A stretch of DNA of 21,487 nucleotides, taken from Desulfovibrio sp. GTDB taxonomy: Bacteria; Desulfobacterota; Desulfovibrionia; Desulfovibrionales; Desulfovibrionaceae. The position numbers and the translations under genes are program-made. The notes under the pieces were generated by a model, which worked only from the letters and a program-made list of their open reading frames with translations, was not told the origin of the DNA and made no database searches. The stretch spans positions 1 to 21,487 of the forward strand of contig VSMX01000022.1 in NCBI GenBank assembly GCA_009773975.1, read 5' to 3'. Every line of letters starts with the position of its first letter. The first letter of the stretch is position 1. Positions 7,887 to 15,586 of this stretch are shown piece after piece.

Positions 7887-10628
7887 TCAATCAGTCTGGG
7901 ATCTCGCCTCATGCCTTGCCAGCGCCACTTTTTCAGCCAGTTCTGGCGGCGGTCTGCGGCGCAGGGACGGTCTGGGAACAGGACGGTGGGGTTTTACCCT
8001 TGCCGCTCTGGACTGGGCCGCATTGTCAGCTTCGCGTTTGAGGTGAACGTCAAGCTGCGGGAAGGCGATTTCGATATCATGTTCGGCAAATACCTTGTCA
8101 ATGGTCATGCGAATATCAGAACAGGTTACAGCCCCAAGCTCGAAATCCCTGACCCAGAAGCGGAGGCGAAAATCCAGGGAACTGGCCGCAAAATCCGCAA
8201 AATTGACAGCAGGCACGGGATATTTGAGCACATTATCATGACCTTTGGCAATTGTAACCAGAAGCTTGATTACTTCTTCCGTATTTGAGCCATAGGCAAC
8301 GCCTACCTGAACTTCCTTGCGGACGCTGCGGCTGAAGCTTGTCCAGTTTATCAATGGATTGGACATGAACTGCGAATTCGGGACATAGATGATTGCATTG
8401 TCGTATGTTTCAACCATGGTCGCGCGCACGCTGATCTTGCGCACACGCCCTGTAATGCCGCCAACCTCCACAACATCGCCAACCTGCAGTGTTCTACCAA
8501 AAATGAGGATAAGCCCGGAAAGGAAGTTGTTGACAATTGTCTGCATGCCAAAACCTATGCCTACAGAGAGGCCGCCGGCCACCATGGCCAGGCTGCTGAG
8601 GTCAAGTCCCAGGGAACGCAGCACAAAAAGTCCGAAAAAGGCCCAGGCAGTATATGTCAGCGCGGTTTGCAGGGGCGTTATGAGAGTGGAATCGAAATTG
8701 AGGCCCTGGCCTGGCAGCCTGGCCAGAAAAGTTGTGCCCATGGTAACAACGGCGCGGGTGAGATAAAAAACGCTTATGATCAGCAAGATCTGGATAATAT
8801 TGAACTGTGTTTCGCCAATGCTGATGCCCTTGAGCGCATATTCATCCAGCAGATAGATGCCGCCCGGCAAAACAACGATCCACAAAAAAACGCCGGTCAC
8901 CGCGATAACCAGAACCATGGGGGCGGCCATGGCCACGGCCAGATGGCCGACTATGGCGCGCACTCCCGCCCTTGAAAGATGATCGTTGATTGAATTGACC
9001 AGATACATGCCGCCCAGGGACAATTCCAAAGCCAGGGAAAGGGAGACGAAAGCCAGATATAGCGCCATACTGGCGATGAACAGGCCGGAAACTGTCAAAA
9101 ACAGGCATATCCAGAGAATGATTACCTCGCTGTCCAGCGCGCCAGCTTCCAGCTGCAAACCGCCTATCTCCAGAGCTTTCCTGCTTTTTTGCCCAAAGAG
9201 CCACAAAAGCAGGAGCAAAAGCCATATAATCAGGGCTATGGCCGATGTTATTGGCAGATAAGCCAGAAGATAGGCGCAAAAAGAAAGGGGAAGAAGCTTT
9301 AAAAATGGCGCTCCCTGCCGCGGCACATCGGTATGTTTCAGGAGGCGTATGTCCCATGCCAGATTGACCTGGCCAATGATCAGGCAAATGCTGCCCAGGG
9401 CGAGAAAAAGCCGAAAAAAGTTGCTTGCCGCTGAGAGCGCGCTGCCCAAAAAGGCGAAACCGAAACAGAGCCAGGGCAAACTTACCCTGAAAATATGCCT
9501 GCTGGTCTCACTGTTGAATTTTTCAGGCCAGCGGTTTTTGAGAATAAGGCACAAGACGCCGGCAAAAATCAGCCCTATGACAAAGCGAATGCAGGCTGTT
9601 CCCCATTGCGAGGCCGTGACCGGCAATTCCACCGGCATTCGCAAAATCATCGCCTGCCAGGAATAATAAAGCTTCTGGCCGATATTGCTCCAGGTTTCAG
9701 TATTCAGCCAGGGGATGGGGCCGCGTAAATAATAGTCCTTCCACAATTCCGGCAGCTCGGCGCCAATATTATCCCTGACCTTTTCAAGCTTTTTGAGCAG
9801 ACTGAGATAGGGCGATATGGAATCATAAAGGGCAAGAACGACGGTCAGCCTCAATCTTGCCCTGTTTATATCCTGAATATAGGTCTTCATTTCTTCGGAA
9901 AGCCGGCTCTTGTCCATGTCCTGCGGAATACTGTCGGCCATCTTGTTCACTCTTTCAAGCAGGGTCTGGGCTTCCGATCTGGCCTGGAGCACTGGGTCCA
10001 GCACGCCATTGAAATCGTCGATTGTGCCCTGGATGCGCCTTTGTACGGCCTCCATGGCATTGGGATGCCCCCTGAAAGTGTTGGCAAAGACCAGAAGGCG
10101 CCGCCCTTCCTCCTCAAAGGGCTGCAAATGTCTGGAAAGGTTGTCGGTTTGCGAGGAAAAAGTTTCGCTTAACGTGAGGGCCGTTTCCCTCATTTCGTTC
10201 AGGCTCGTGCGCTGCCCTGTCCACATGGCTTCCCAGGCCGCATTCTGGCTGGCTGTATTCTCGCTTTCACTGCCCGTCTTTTCACTGGCGGATTCTTCAC
10301 CCTCCCCGGCCTGCTTCTGGGAAGAGGAATCTTTTCTCTCTTTCTCTGAAGGAGTTCCCCTTGAAGCAGAATCTGCTTCAGGATTTGGAGTAGCTTCCAT
10401 TTTGGCAGCGGCCCGGGCTTTGTCTTTTGCCGCTTCAGCATTTTTTGCGGTGGAGGAAGGATTGGCCTTTTCTTTTGCCGGCCCGGCGCCTGGCGGTTCT
10501 TTTGTTTCGGCAGATGCCCGTTTGGCAGGCGCGTCGGCTGCGGGGCAATCCACGGCGAGTGTGGCCAGAAAGATAAAAACAAGGATGGAAAATATAGCCA
10601 GAGAGTGGGAACCCGGGCGCATGAGCAT
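7887..10628 (-). CDS. Large MscS/MscK-type mechanosensitive channel
   Basis: The 913-residue inner-membrane protein begins with a signal peptide ending near residue 31 (LVFIFLATLAVDCPAADA). A low-complexity Ala/Lys/Glu/Ser segment follows (about 30-130), then a helical periplasmic domain with likely coiled coils (about 140-300), and many hydrophobic segments from about 325. The conserved pore and beta domain lies at about 655-865: GGLSVGIGFGMQTIVNNFLSG starts at 685, followed by GDVVEVGGITGRV and PNSQFMSNPLINW. The last 45 residues are basic and Pro/Arg-rich. This layout resembles MscK or MscM, which open on membrane tension and release solutes during osmotic downshock. The ATG at 10628 is chosen because upstream codons run through the dksA terminator; an ATG at 10622 is also possible. 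It lies downstream of dksA on the same strand. Confidence 0.9.
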   Translation of the reverse strand: MLMRPGSHSLAIFSILVFIFLATLAVDCPAADAPAKRASAETKEPPGAGPAKEKANPSSTAKNAEAAKDKARAAAKMEATPNPEADSASRGTPSEKERKDSSSQKQAGEGEESASEKTGSESENTASQNAAWEAMWTGQRTSLNEMRETALTLSETFSSQTDNLSRHLQPFEEEGRRLLVFANTFRGHPNAMEAVQRRIQGTIDDFNGVLDPVLQARSEAQTLLERVNKMADSIPQDMDKSRLSEEMKTYIQDINRARLRLTVVLALYDSISPYLSLLKKLEKVRDNIGAELPELWKDYYLRGPIPWLNTETWSNIGQKLYYSWQAMILRMPVELPVTASQWGTACIRFVIGLIFAGVLCLILKNRWPEKFNSETSRHIFRVSLPWLCFGFAFLGSALSAASNFFRLFLALGSICLIIGQVNLAWDIRLLKHTDVPRQGAPFLKLLPLSFCAYLLAYLPITSAIALIIWLLLLLLWLFGQKSRKALEIGGLQLEAGALDSEVIILWICLFLTVSGLFIASMALYLAFVSLSLALELSLGGMYLVNSINDHLSRAGVRAIVGHLAVAMAAPMVLVIAVTGVFLWIVVLPGGIYLLDEYALKGISIGETQFNIIQILLIISVFYLTRAVVTMGTTFLARLPGQGLNFDSTLITPLQTALTYTAWAFFGLFVLRSLGLDLSSLAMVAGGLSVGIGFGMQTIVNNFLSGLILIFGRTLQVGDVVEVGGITGRVRKISVRATMVETYDNAIIYVPNSQFMSNPLINWTSFSRSVRKEVQVGVAYGSNTEEVIKLLVTIAKGHDNVLKYPVPAVNFADFAASSLDFRLRFWVRDFELGAVTCSDIRMTIDKVFAEHDIEIAFPQLDVHLKREADNAAQSRAARVKPHRPVPRPSLRRRPPPELAEKVALARHEARSQTD

Positions 10629-10641
10629 GGCTTTTACCAAT

Positions 10642-10661
10642 AAAAAACCCGCCGGGGCGGG
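10642..10661 (-). terminator. Rho-independent terminator of dksA
   Basis: On the minus strand a G+C-rich hairpin with arms CCCGC and GCGGG around a 4-base loop is followed directly by TTTTTT. It starts 37 bases after the dksA stop and ends 13 bases before the channel gene ATG. Confidence 0.85.
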
Positions 10662-10698
10662 GTAAGAAAAATGCTTTCGCAAATCTGTATTGCAGAAA

Positions 10699-11061
10699 TC
10701 AATCACTGCGCAGATGTTCGTCTGCTTCCTGCCTGGCCTTGCAGTTTATGCAAAGGCGGGTAACAGGTCTGGCCTTCAGACGGGGAATACTGATTTCCTC
10801 CCCGCATTCCTCGCAAATGCCGTAAATCCCGTCATCCATACGTTTGAGAGCGGCCTGAATCTTGCGAATCAGACGGCGTTCCCTGTCGCGCAGACGCAGG
10901 GTAAAGGCCCTGTCGGATTCCGCGGTTGCGCGGTCGGCAGGATCGGCAAAAACTTCGTTGCTGTCTGTAAGCTCTTCTATTGTCAAGTCACCATTCTGCT
11001 GTGCTTCTTCGAGCATATCGGAGAGGAGTTTGCGAAAATATTCCATATCCTTGCTGTCCAT
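10699..11061 (-). CDS. dksA: RNA polymerase-binding transcription factor DksA
   Basis: The 120-residue protein carries the DksA layout. A helical coiled coil has the tip motif DPADRAT at 40-46, where D40 and D43 match the acidic tip residues that reach into the RNA polymerase secondary channel. A four-cysteine zinc finger follows at C83, C86, C104 and C107 (CEEC and CINC), then a short C-terminal helix. DksA works with ppGpp to adjust rRNA, amino-acid and stress promoters. The ORF opens six codons earlier, but GGAGG lies 5 bases before the ATG at 11061, so that start is used. It is divergent from asd, has its own candidate promoter and is followed by a strong terminator. Confidence 0.95.
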   Translation of the reverse strand: MDSKDMEYFRKLLSDMLEEAQQNGDLTIEELTDSNEVFADPADRATAESDRAFTLRLRDRERRLIRKIQAALKRMDDGIYGICEECGEEISIPRLKARPVTRLCINCKARQEADEHLRSD

Positions 11062-11066
11062 AAAAT

Positions 11067-11071
11067 CCTCC
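11067..11071 (-). promoter_or_regulatory. Shine-Dalgarno site that decides the dksA start
   Basis: GGAGG on the minus strand stands 5 bases before the ATG at 11061. It lies inside the longer frame from 11079, which has no comparable site, so the shorter protein is preferred. Confidence 0.75.
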
Positions 11072-11128
11072 GAATCCATTGGCGGCCCGGCAAGCCAAAA
11101 GCTGGCATACAGTTTACCAGGAAAAAAT

Positions 11129-11157
11129 TATATAAACTCTATACAGATATTTGTAAA
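11129..11157 (-). promoter_or_regulatory. Candidate promoter of dksA
   Basis: On the minus strand TTTACA (11157-11152) and TATATA (11134-11129) are 17 bases apart. An overlapping perfect TATAAT (11132-11127) would give a 19-base spacer. The leader to the dksA ATG would be roughly 60 bases. Confidence 0.55.
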
Positions 11158-11213
11158 GAGAGACTCGCTGAATATTCATGGGATTTCCAGAGTTGCGCCA
11201 GAAAATTCCTGTC

Positions 11214-11245
11214 GTTAAAGCCGTAAAACGGGGCTTAACATTTTT
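11214..11245 (+). promoter_or_regulatory. Hairpin with T-run overlapping the asd -35 element
   Basis: GTTAA at 11214 and TTAAC ending at 11239 pair, with an inner GCC/GGC and CCG/CGG, one bulged A and small bulges. ATTTTT follows at 11240-11245. It looks like a weak intrinsic terminator on the plus strand, but it covers the likely -35 of asd, so it may instead be an operator or a stop for transcripts entering from upstream. Confidence 0.4.
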
Positions 11246-11263
11246 CTCCTTGCTCTGTATATT
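11235..11263 (+). promoter_or_regulatory. Candidate sigma-70 promoter of asd-pabC
   Basis: TTAACA at 11235-11240 and TATATT at 11258-11263 are exactly 17 bases apart, each one base off consensus. Transcription would begin near 11270, leaving a leader of about 30 bases, too short for a lysine riboswitch. Confidence 0.65.
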
Positions 11264-11283
11264 TCATTTTCTATAACCATTTT

Positions 11284-11290
11284 GAGGAGG
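11284..11290 (+). promoter_or_regulatory. Strong Shine-Dalgarno of asd
   Basis: GAGGAGG stands 9 bases before the ATG at 11300. It rules out the in-frame TTG at 11282, which lies upstream of it. Confidence 0.8.
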
Positions 11291-11299
11291 AAAAGCCAA

Positions 11300-12346
11300 A
11301 TGAGTTCCATTCCGGTAGTTGCAGTGGTGGGCGCGACAGGCGCCGTTGGCCGCGAAATGCTCAAAACATTGCATGATCGCGGCTTTCCCGCCAGCAAGGT
11401 GCTTGCATTTGCGTCGGCCAAATCGGCTGGAGACCTGGTTCCATTTGGCGATGATGAACTGGAAGTTCACGAATTGAAGGAAGATTCTTTTGATGGCGTG
11501 GATTTGGCCATTTTTTCGGCAGGCGGCGCAACTTCCACAAAATTCGCGCCACATGCCGTAAAATCCGGCTGCACTGTGGTTGACAATTCCGCAGCCTGGC
11601 GCATGGATCCGCGCTGCCCCCTGGTTGTGCCGGAAGTTAATCCCGACGCGCTGGAAAATCACAAGGGCATCATTGCCAATCCCAACTGTTCGACAATCCA
11701 GATGGTGGTGGTAATAAAGCCCATAAAGGATGCCGCCGGACTTGAGCGCGTTGTGGTTTCGACCTATCAGGCCGTTTCCGGCACAGGCCGCAAGGGCATG
11801 GACGAGCTTGAGCGCCAGGTCAGAGATCTTTTCAATGGACGGGATCCGGAAAACAATGTTTATCCCTGTCAGATCGCCTTCAATATTCTTCCCCATATAG
11901 ATATATTCATGGACAATGACTATACAAAGGAAGAAATGAAAATGGTCAACGAGACTGTCAAGATTCTTGATGACCCCTCGGTAAAGGTAACCGCGACCTG
12001 CGCCCGCGTGCCCGTGTTTTTCAGTCATGCCGAATCCGTCAATGTCCAGACCGCGAAACATCTTTCGGCCCGTGATTGCCGCGCGCTGCTTTCGCAGGCA
12101 CCTTCGATTGCCGTGCTCGACAATCCCCGCGAGGGCATTTACCCCACCCCCCTTGCCTGCGGCGGCACGGACGAGGTTTTTGTCGGCCGCATCCGCGATG
12201 ACGAAAGCATTGAAAACGGCCTGAACATGTGGATTGTGGCCGACAACGTGCGCAAGGGCGCAGCCCTGAATGCCGTGCAAATTGCCGAGGAATTGCTCAA
12301 AAGAGATCTTTTGCGCGTTCCCGACAGGGATGCTTTTCTTTCATGA
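11300..12346 (+). CDS. asd: Aspartate-semialdehyde dehydrogenase
   Basis: The 348-residue enzyme reduces aspartyl-phosphate with NADPH to aspartate semialdehyde, the branch point for lysine/diaminopimelate, threonine and methionine. The N-terminal nucleotide loop is GATGAVG at 11-17. The catalytic cysteine is C130 in NPNCST. A second-half motif RVPVFFSHAESV supplies the active-site histidine, in the form seen in Gram-positive-type Asd proteins rather than the E. coli type. SGTGRKGMDEL lies between them. Length is normal. The start is fixed by a strong Shine-Dalgarno. The stop overlaps the ATG of the next gene in an ATGA arrangement, so the two are co-translated. A single candidate promoter precedes it. 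Confidence 0.97.
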   Translation: MSSIPVVAVVGATGAVGREMLKTLHDRGFPASKVLAFASAKSAGDLVPFGDDELEVHELKEDSFDGVDLAIFSAGGATSTKFAPHAVKSGCTVVDNSAAWRMDPRCPLVVPEVNPDALENHKGIIANPNCSTIQMVVVIKPIKDAAGLERVVVSTYQAVSGTGRKGMDELERQVRDLFNGRDPENNVYPCQIAFNILPHIDIFMDNDYTKEEMKMVNETVKILDDPSVKVTATCARVPVFFSHAESVNVQTAKHLSARDCRALLSQAPSIAVLDNPREGIYPTPLACGGTDEVFVGRIRDDESIENGLNMWIVADNVRKGAALNAVQIAEELLKRDLLRVPDRDAFLS

Positions 12347-13284
12347 TCCAGGCACTGAAACCAGACGATTTTTTGTCCGCCCTGCTGGCGGCCCCGAGAC
12401 CCGGTGTTGAAAAGATCTTGGCCTTTTACGATAACCGGGCCCGGGGAATCTGCACGGACGGCCATTTGCTGTTGATTCCCCTTGACGATCATCTCTGTCA
12501 TCGTGGCGATGGTCTTTTTGAAAGCATCTGTTACAGGGACGGCAAAATTTTTGTTCTGGACTCACATTTGCAAAGAATGTGGGACGGCGCGCGCGCTCTT
12601 GCCCTGGAACCGCCCCTGGCCATGAGCGAGGCCAGGGAGCTTGTTTGCGCCGTGGCCCATGCTTCTGGCAGCGACAAGGGCGATATCCGCGTTTTTCTTT
12701 CGCGCGGGCCGGGCGGATTTGGCATATCGCCTGCAGAATGTCCCGATCCCGGTTTCTATATTGTTGCCCTGGCCGCCAAATTGCCGCCCGCCGATCTTTA
12801 TTCCAGGGGACTTTCCGCATTTACAAGCGCCTATCCGCCCAAGCAGGAATATCTGGCCAGGATCAAGAGCGTGAACTATCTGCCCAATGTGCTTATGGCC
12901 GCGGAAGCCGTAAGCCGGGCAGAAGATGTGGCGATCACTTTTGACGAGGCTGGCAATATGGGCGAAGCGGCCATCGCGAATGTGGCAATTATCGATGAAA
13001 ACGGCTGTTTTCGCAGTCCCGAACCGGGAAGGGTTTTGCCGGGCACAACTCTTCTGTGCGCTCTGGAGATTGCCGACCAAAAAATGCCTGTCAAAACAGG
13101 CCCCATTCATATACGGGAAATGCTCAAGGCAAAAGAAATGCTGCTTTTGACCAGCGCAACTTTGTGCGTTCCCATTGTGCGCTTTGACGGACGCCCTGTG
13201 GCCGATGGACAACCGGGTGCTGTAGCGCGATGGCTCAAGGATGAATTGCTGGCCTATATGCTGAAAACCGGCACTTCATTTTAA
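12343..13284 (+). CDS. pabC: Class IV PLP aminotransferase, aminodeoxychorismate lyase-like
   Basis: The 313-residue protein belongs to the fold-type IV PLP group (PabC, branched-chain and D-amino-acid aminotransferases). The segment CHRGDGLFESICYRDGKIF at 52-70 is the family's entry motif. K175 in RIKSVNYLPNVL is the expected Schiff-base lysine, and E208 in GEAAIANV is the conserved glutamate that contacts the PLP pyridine nitrogen. GRVLPGTT follows. PabC releases pyruvate from 4-amino-4-deoxychorismate to give p-aminobenzoate for folate. A branched-chain or D-amino-acid aminotransferase role cannot be excluded from sequence, so the symbol is tentative. The gene overlaps the asd stop by 4 bases and has no promoter of its own. 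Confidence 0.8.
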   Translation: MIQALKPDDFLSALLAAPRPGVEKILAFYDNRARGICTDGHLLLIPLDDHLCHRGDGLFESICYRDGKIFVLDSHLQRMWDGARALALEPPLAMSEARELVCAVAHASGSDKGDIRVFLSRGPGGFGISPAECPDPGFYIVALAAKLPPADLYSRGLSAFTSAYPPKQEYLARIKSVNYLPNVLMAAEAVSRAEDVAITFDEAGNMGEAAIANVAIIDENGCFRSPEPGRVLPGTTLLCALEIADQKMPVKTGPIHIREMLKAKEMLLLTSATLCVPIVRFDGRPVADGQPGAVARWLKDELLAYMLKTGTSF

Positions 13285-13319
13285 ATTAAAATGACTCCGC
13301 CTTGAATATAAAATATTCA
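13277..13319. repeat. Two adjacent perfect A+T-rich palindromes
   Basis: CATTTTAA and TTAAAATG (13277-13284 and 13286-13293) form an 8-base inverted repeat around one A, covering the pabC-like stop codon. TGAATAT and ATATTCA (13303-13309 and 13313-13319) form a 7-base inverted repeat around AAA. Neither is followed by a T-run. They lie between the pabC-like gene and the GGDEF gene. Confidence 0.6.
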
Positions 13320-13387
13320 GAAAACCCGTCGCCCAAAATCAATACCTGGATGCCAATAAACAGCGCCACCGCATATAGTGGAAAAAC

Positions 13388-15091
13388 ATGGAAAATAACA
13401 ACAGCCCCGCTCCATACTCACTTATTCCGCTCAGTTCAAACGAGCCACTTTTTGAATGGGACATTGTGTCGGATGCGCTTTTTATGACCCAGGGCCTTTA
13501 CAAAAGCCTGAACCTGCCCTCGCCGCCCCCCACCATGGCGGATTTTTATAAATTGCTAACTGCGGACGCGGCGACCGAACTGGGCGCCTTGCGCAAGAAT
13601 ATTCTGTTGGGCAAGGATCCCGCAGCCTCGGAATGTTCATATTTGTGCAATGGTTTCTGGGTACAGGAATATATGCTGGTGCTTTCGCGCAATAGCGAAG
13701 GGCATGCCACAAGGGTTATCGGCAAAATGGACGCCGTGCCCGTGGGGCCTGCCCATGCCGGCCTGGGGTTCAGTGTCGGCATCCAGGATCTGGCAGGCAG
13801 CGGAGTCTGGATTTATGATGTGAAAGAAAGGAAAATCTGGCTGGACCAGACATGTGGCAAGCTACTGGGCCTTGGCGGCAACATCGCCAATCCCATGCCC
13901 ATAACCCAAAGCTTCAGGGATATTCACCCCGCGGAAAGGGCGGCCCTGCAACGCCATTATAAAATCTTTTGCGAAGGTCTGTTTTTCGGCAACACAATTA
14001 CCGATATTGTGCGCATAAAGCAGGCGGACGGCACATTCGCAACCGCTCTGCTGCGGGCTTCCGCCGTGGAAAGAAACGAGGCCGGCAAAGCCGTTCTGGT
14101 GGCCGGTCTGCTTTCCATGGGAGCGCCTGTGAGCGCAAATTCGCCATTCTGCAAGGATGACAGCCTCTTCCATGCCCTGAATAACATGGGCGGGGGCCAG
14201 TGGAACTGGGATACAAAGGCCGACAAAATCTATTTTTGCCCCCGCTATCTTGAAATGCTCGGCTACAGGGACGAGGAAAACCCCATGCCGGCCAATGCCT
14301 GGCGCAAACTAATTCACCCGGAAGACGCAAGCCGGGTGATCGATGCGCAGAAATCCATCATGACATCCCCGCAAAACGGCGACACCTTTGAATACACATA
14401 CAGGATGAAGAGCGCGTCAGGGGCCTGGGCCTGGATCTTTGACCGCGGCTATGTCATCTGGCGCGACAAGCTTGGGCGCGCGGGGCATATCATTGGCTCG
14501 ATCACCAATATCACGACAGCCCAGGCGGAGCGCGACAGGCTTGAAGATCTTGTGCGCCACGATACCCTTACCGGCCTCAGGAGCAGGGCATTTTGCAACC
14601 TTGAAATCGAGCATATCGAGCAAAACGGCATCAGGCCGGTTTGCGTTATTTCCATGGATATAACCGGCCTCAAGATGATCAATGACAATCTTGGCCATGC
14701 CGTCGGCGACGAACTCCTCATAATCGCAGCTTCCCTGTTGCGGGGAGGCTTGAGAAAAACGGATTGCGTCGGCCGAATTGGCGGCGACGAATACCTTGCG
14801 CTATTGCCAAACTGTAATCTCGCCAAAGGCAAAAAACTCGTTGAATTTATCAGGGCCCGTTTTGACAATTACAATAAAAACCACGGCATGATGCCTGTTT
14901 TTGCGTCAATTGGCCTGGCCTGCGGCATATCAAGAAATGAAAGGCTTTCCGAAATCATGAGCCGGGCGGACGAAGCCATGTATGAGGACAAAAAGTCCCA
15001 GCGTAAAGATGCGCATGCCGCAATCAGGAAATGGATCCTTGCAAGAACAGGCAAGGAGCCTGTCGCAGACGACAGGCTTGCCGATGAATGA
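13388..15091 (+). CDS. PAS-containing GGDEF diguanylate cyclase
   Basis: The 567-residue protein has no signal peptide or membrane segment and should be cytoplasmic. Residues 127-250 and 262-380 look like two PAS sensor domains; the second has WNWDTKADKIYFCPRYLEMLGY and ends in the typical ITNITTAQAERDRLE linker. Residues 15-118 may be a third, divergent PAS. The C-terminal cyclase starts at HDTLTGLRSR, has the nucleotide segment DITGLKMINDNLGHAVGDELL, and carries the active-site motif GGDEY at 465-469, where most family members have GGDEF. An RxxD inhibitory site (RKTD, 456-459) lies five residues before it, so product feedback by c-di-GMP is likely. No EAL domain is present. The gene begins 103 bases after the pabC-like stop with a weak ribosome site, and its stop abuts the stop of the convergent thioesterase gene. 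Confidence 0.93.
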   Translation: MENNNSPAPYSLIPLSSNEPLFEWDIVSDALFMTQGLYKSLNLPSPPPTMADFYKLLTADAATELGALRKNILLGKDPAASECSYLCNGFWVQEYMLVLSRNSEGHATRVIGKMDAVPVGPAHAGLGFSVGIQDLAGSGVWIYDVKERKIWLDQTCGKLLGLGGNIANPMPITQSFRDIHPAERAALQRHYKIFCEGLFFGNTITDIVRIKQADGTFATALLRASAVERNEAGKAVLVAGLLSMGAPVSANSPFCKDDSLFHALNNMGGGQWNWDTKADKIYFCPRYLEMLGYRDEENPMPANAWRKLIHPEDASRVIDAQKSIMTSPQNGDTFEYTYRMKSASGAWAWIFDRGYVIWRDKLGRAGHIIGSITNITTAQAERDRLEDLVRHDTLTGLRSRAFCNLEIEHIEQNGIRPVCVISMDITGLKMINDNLGHAVGDELLIIAASLLRGGLRKTDCVGRIGGDEYLALLPNCNLAKGKKLVEFIRARFDNYNKNHGMMPVFASIGLACGISRNERLSEIMSRADEAMYEDKKSQRKDAHAAIRKWILARTGKEPVADDRLADE

Positions 15092-15514
15092 TTAGCTGAC
15101 TTTCAGCTTCTGGCCTGTTTTCATCTCGAATTTATTCTTGTTCACAATTACGCGCCTGATTGTGCCCTGGCCGATTATGCCAGCCTCGTCCCTTGCCTCC
15201 ACCCGAAAAAGCAGGCCCTTGCCATTTTGGGATATCTCGCTCAGTTCGGATTCAAAATCTACTTTCATCCCCGCCGGCGTGGCCGCGCAATGGCTTACAT
15301 CAACGCCCACGCCAACCGTGGTCGTGCCCGGCTCCAGATATGGCTGCACGGAAGCAACGCAGACTTCTTCCATACCGGCAATCATCATTGCCGTGGCAAA
15401 AACATCCACCAGGCCGCTGCCAAGCGCGCTGGCAAGGTGTTTATCCCCGACAACCATTTCCTTTTCGCCCTTTATGCCAGGTTCGAGACCAGGTTTGCTC
15501 ATGTTTTTTTCCAT
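15092..15514 (-). CDS. FlK-like hotdog-fold thioesterase
   Basis: The 140-residue single hotdog domain resembles fluoroacetyl-CoA thioesterase FlK and its wider family. VFATAMMIAGMEEV at 38-51 and VSHCAATPAGM at 73-83 place T41, E49 or E50, and H75 where FlK uses its Thr-Glu-His triad. Most members of this broad family probably cleave ordinary short acyl-CoA thioesters, so fluoroacetyl-CoA should not be assumed. GGGAG lies 8 bases before the ATG at 15514, which favours that start over the ATG at 15502. It lies downstream of clpB on the same strand, separated by a terminator, and its stop touches the stop of the convergent GGDEF gene with no spacer. Confidence 0.8.
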   Translation of the reverse strand: MEKNMSKPGLEPGIKGEKEMVVGDKHLASALGSGLVDVFATAMMIAGMEEVCVASVQPYLEPGTTTVGVGVDVSHCAATPAGMKVDFESELSEISQNGKGLLFRVEARDEAGIIGQGTIRRVIVNKNKFEMKTGQKLKVS

Positions 15515-15534
15515 ATTTAAATCTCCCGCATACG

Positions 15535-15560
15535 AAAATGCCCCGGATTTTTACCGGGGC
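15535..15560 (-). terminator. Rho-independent terminator of the cbpA-cbpM-clpB operon
   Basis: A perfect 7-base stem, GCCCCGG paired with CCGGGGC (15540-15546 and 15554-15560), encloses a 7-base loop. On the minus strand it is followed by ATTTTC. It lies 26 bases after the clpB stop. The short T-run suggests some readthrough into the thioesterase gene. Confidence 0.7.
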
Positions 15561-15586
15561 AACAGATTTTCATTAAAAAAATTAAC

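Noticed and set aside
7865..7894. Bidirectional terminator between mutL and the channel gene
   Set aside because: Only weak 5-6 base inverted repeats (TGATT/AATCA, CTGATT/AATCAG) are present, with no G+C-rich stem or T-run.
11264..11299. Lysine riboswitch in the asd leader
   Set aside because: The likely leader is only about 30 bases and the region upstream does not show the lysine-box layout.
11264..12280. Minus-strand open frame of 338 codons opposite asd
   Set aside because: Antisense shadow of asd, rich in His, Cys and Gly, with no recognisable domain.
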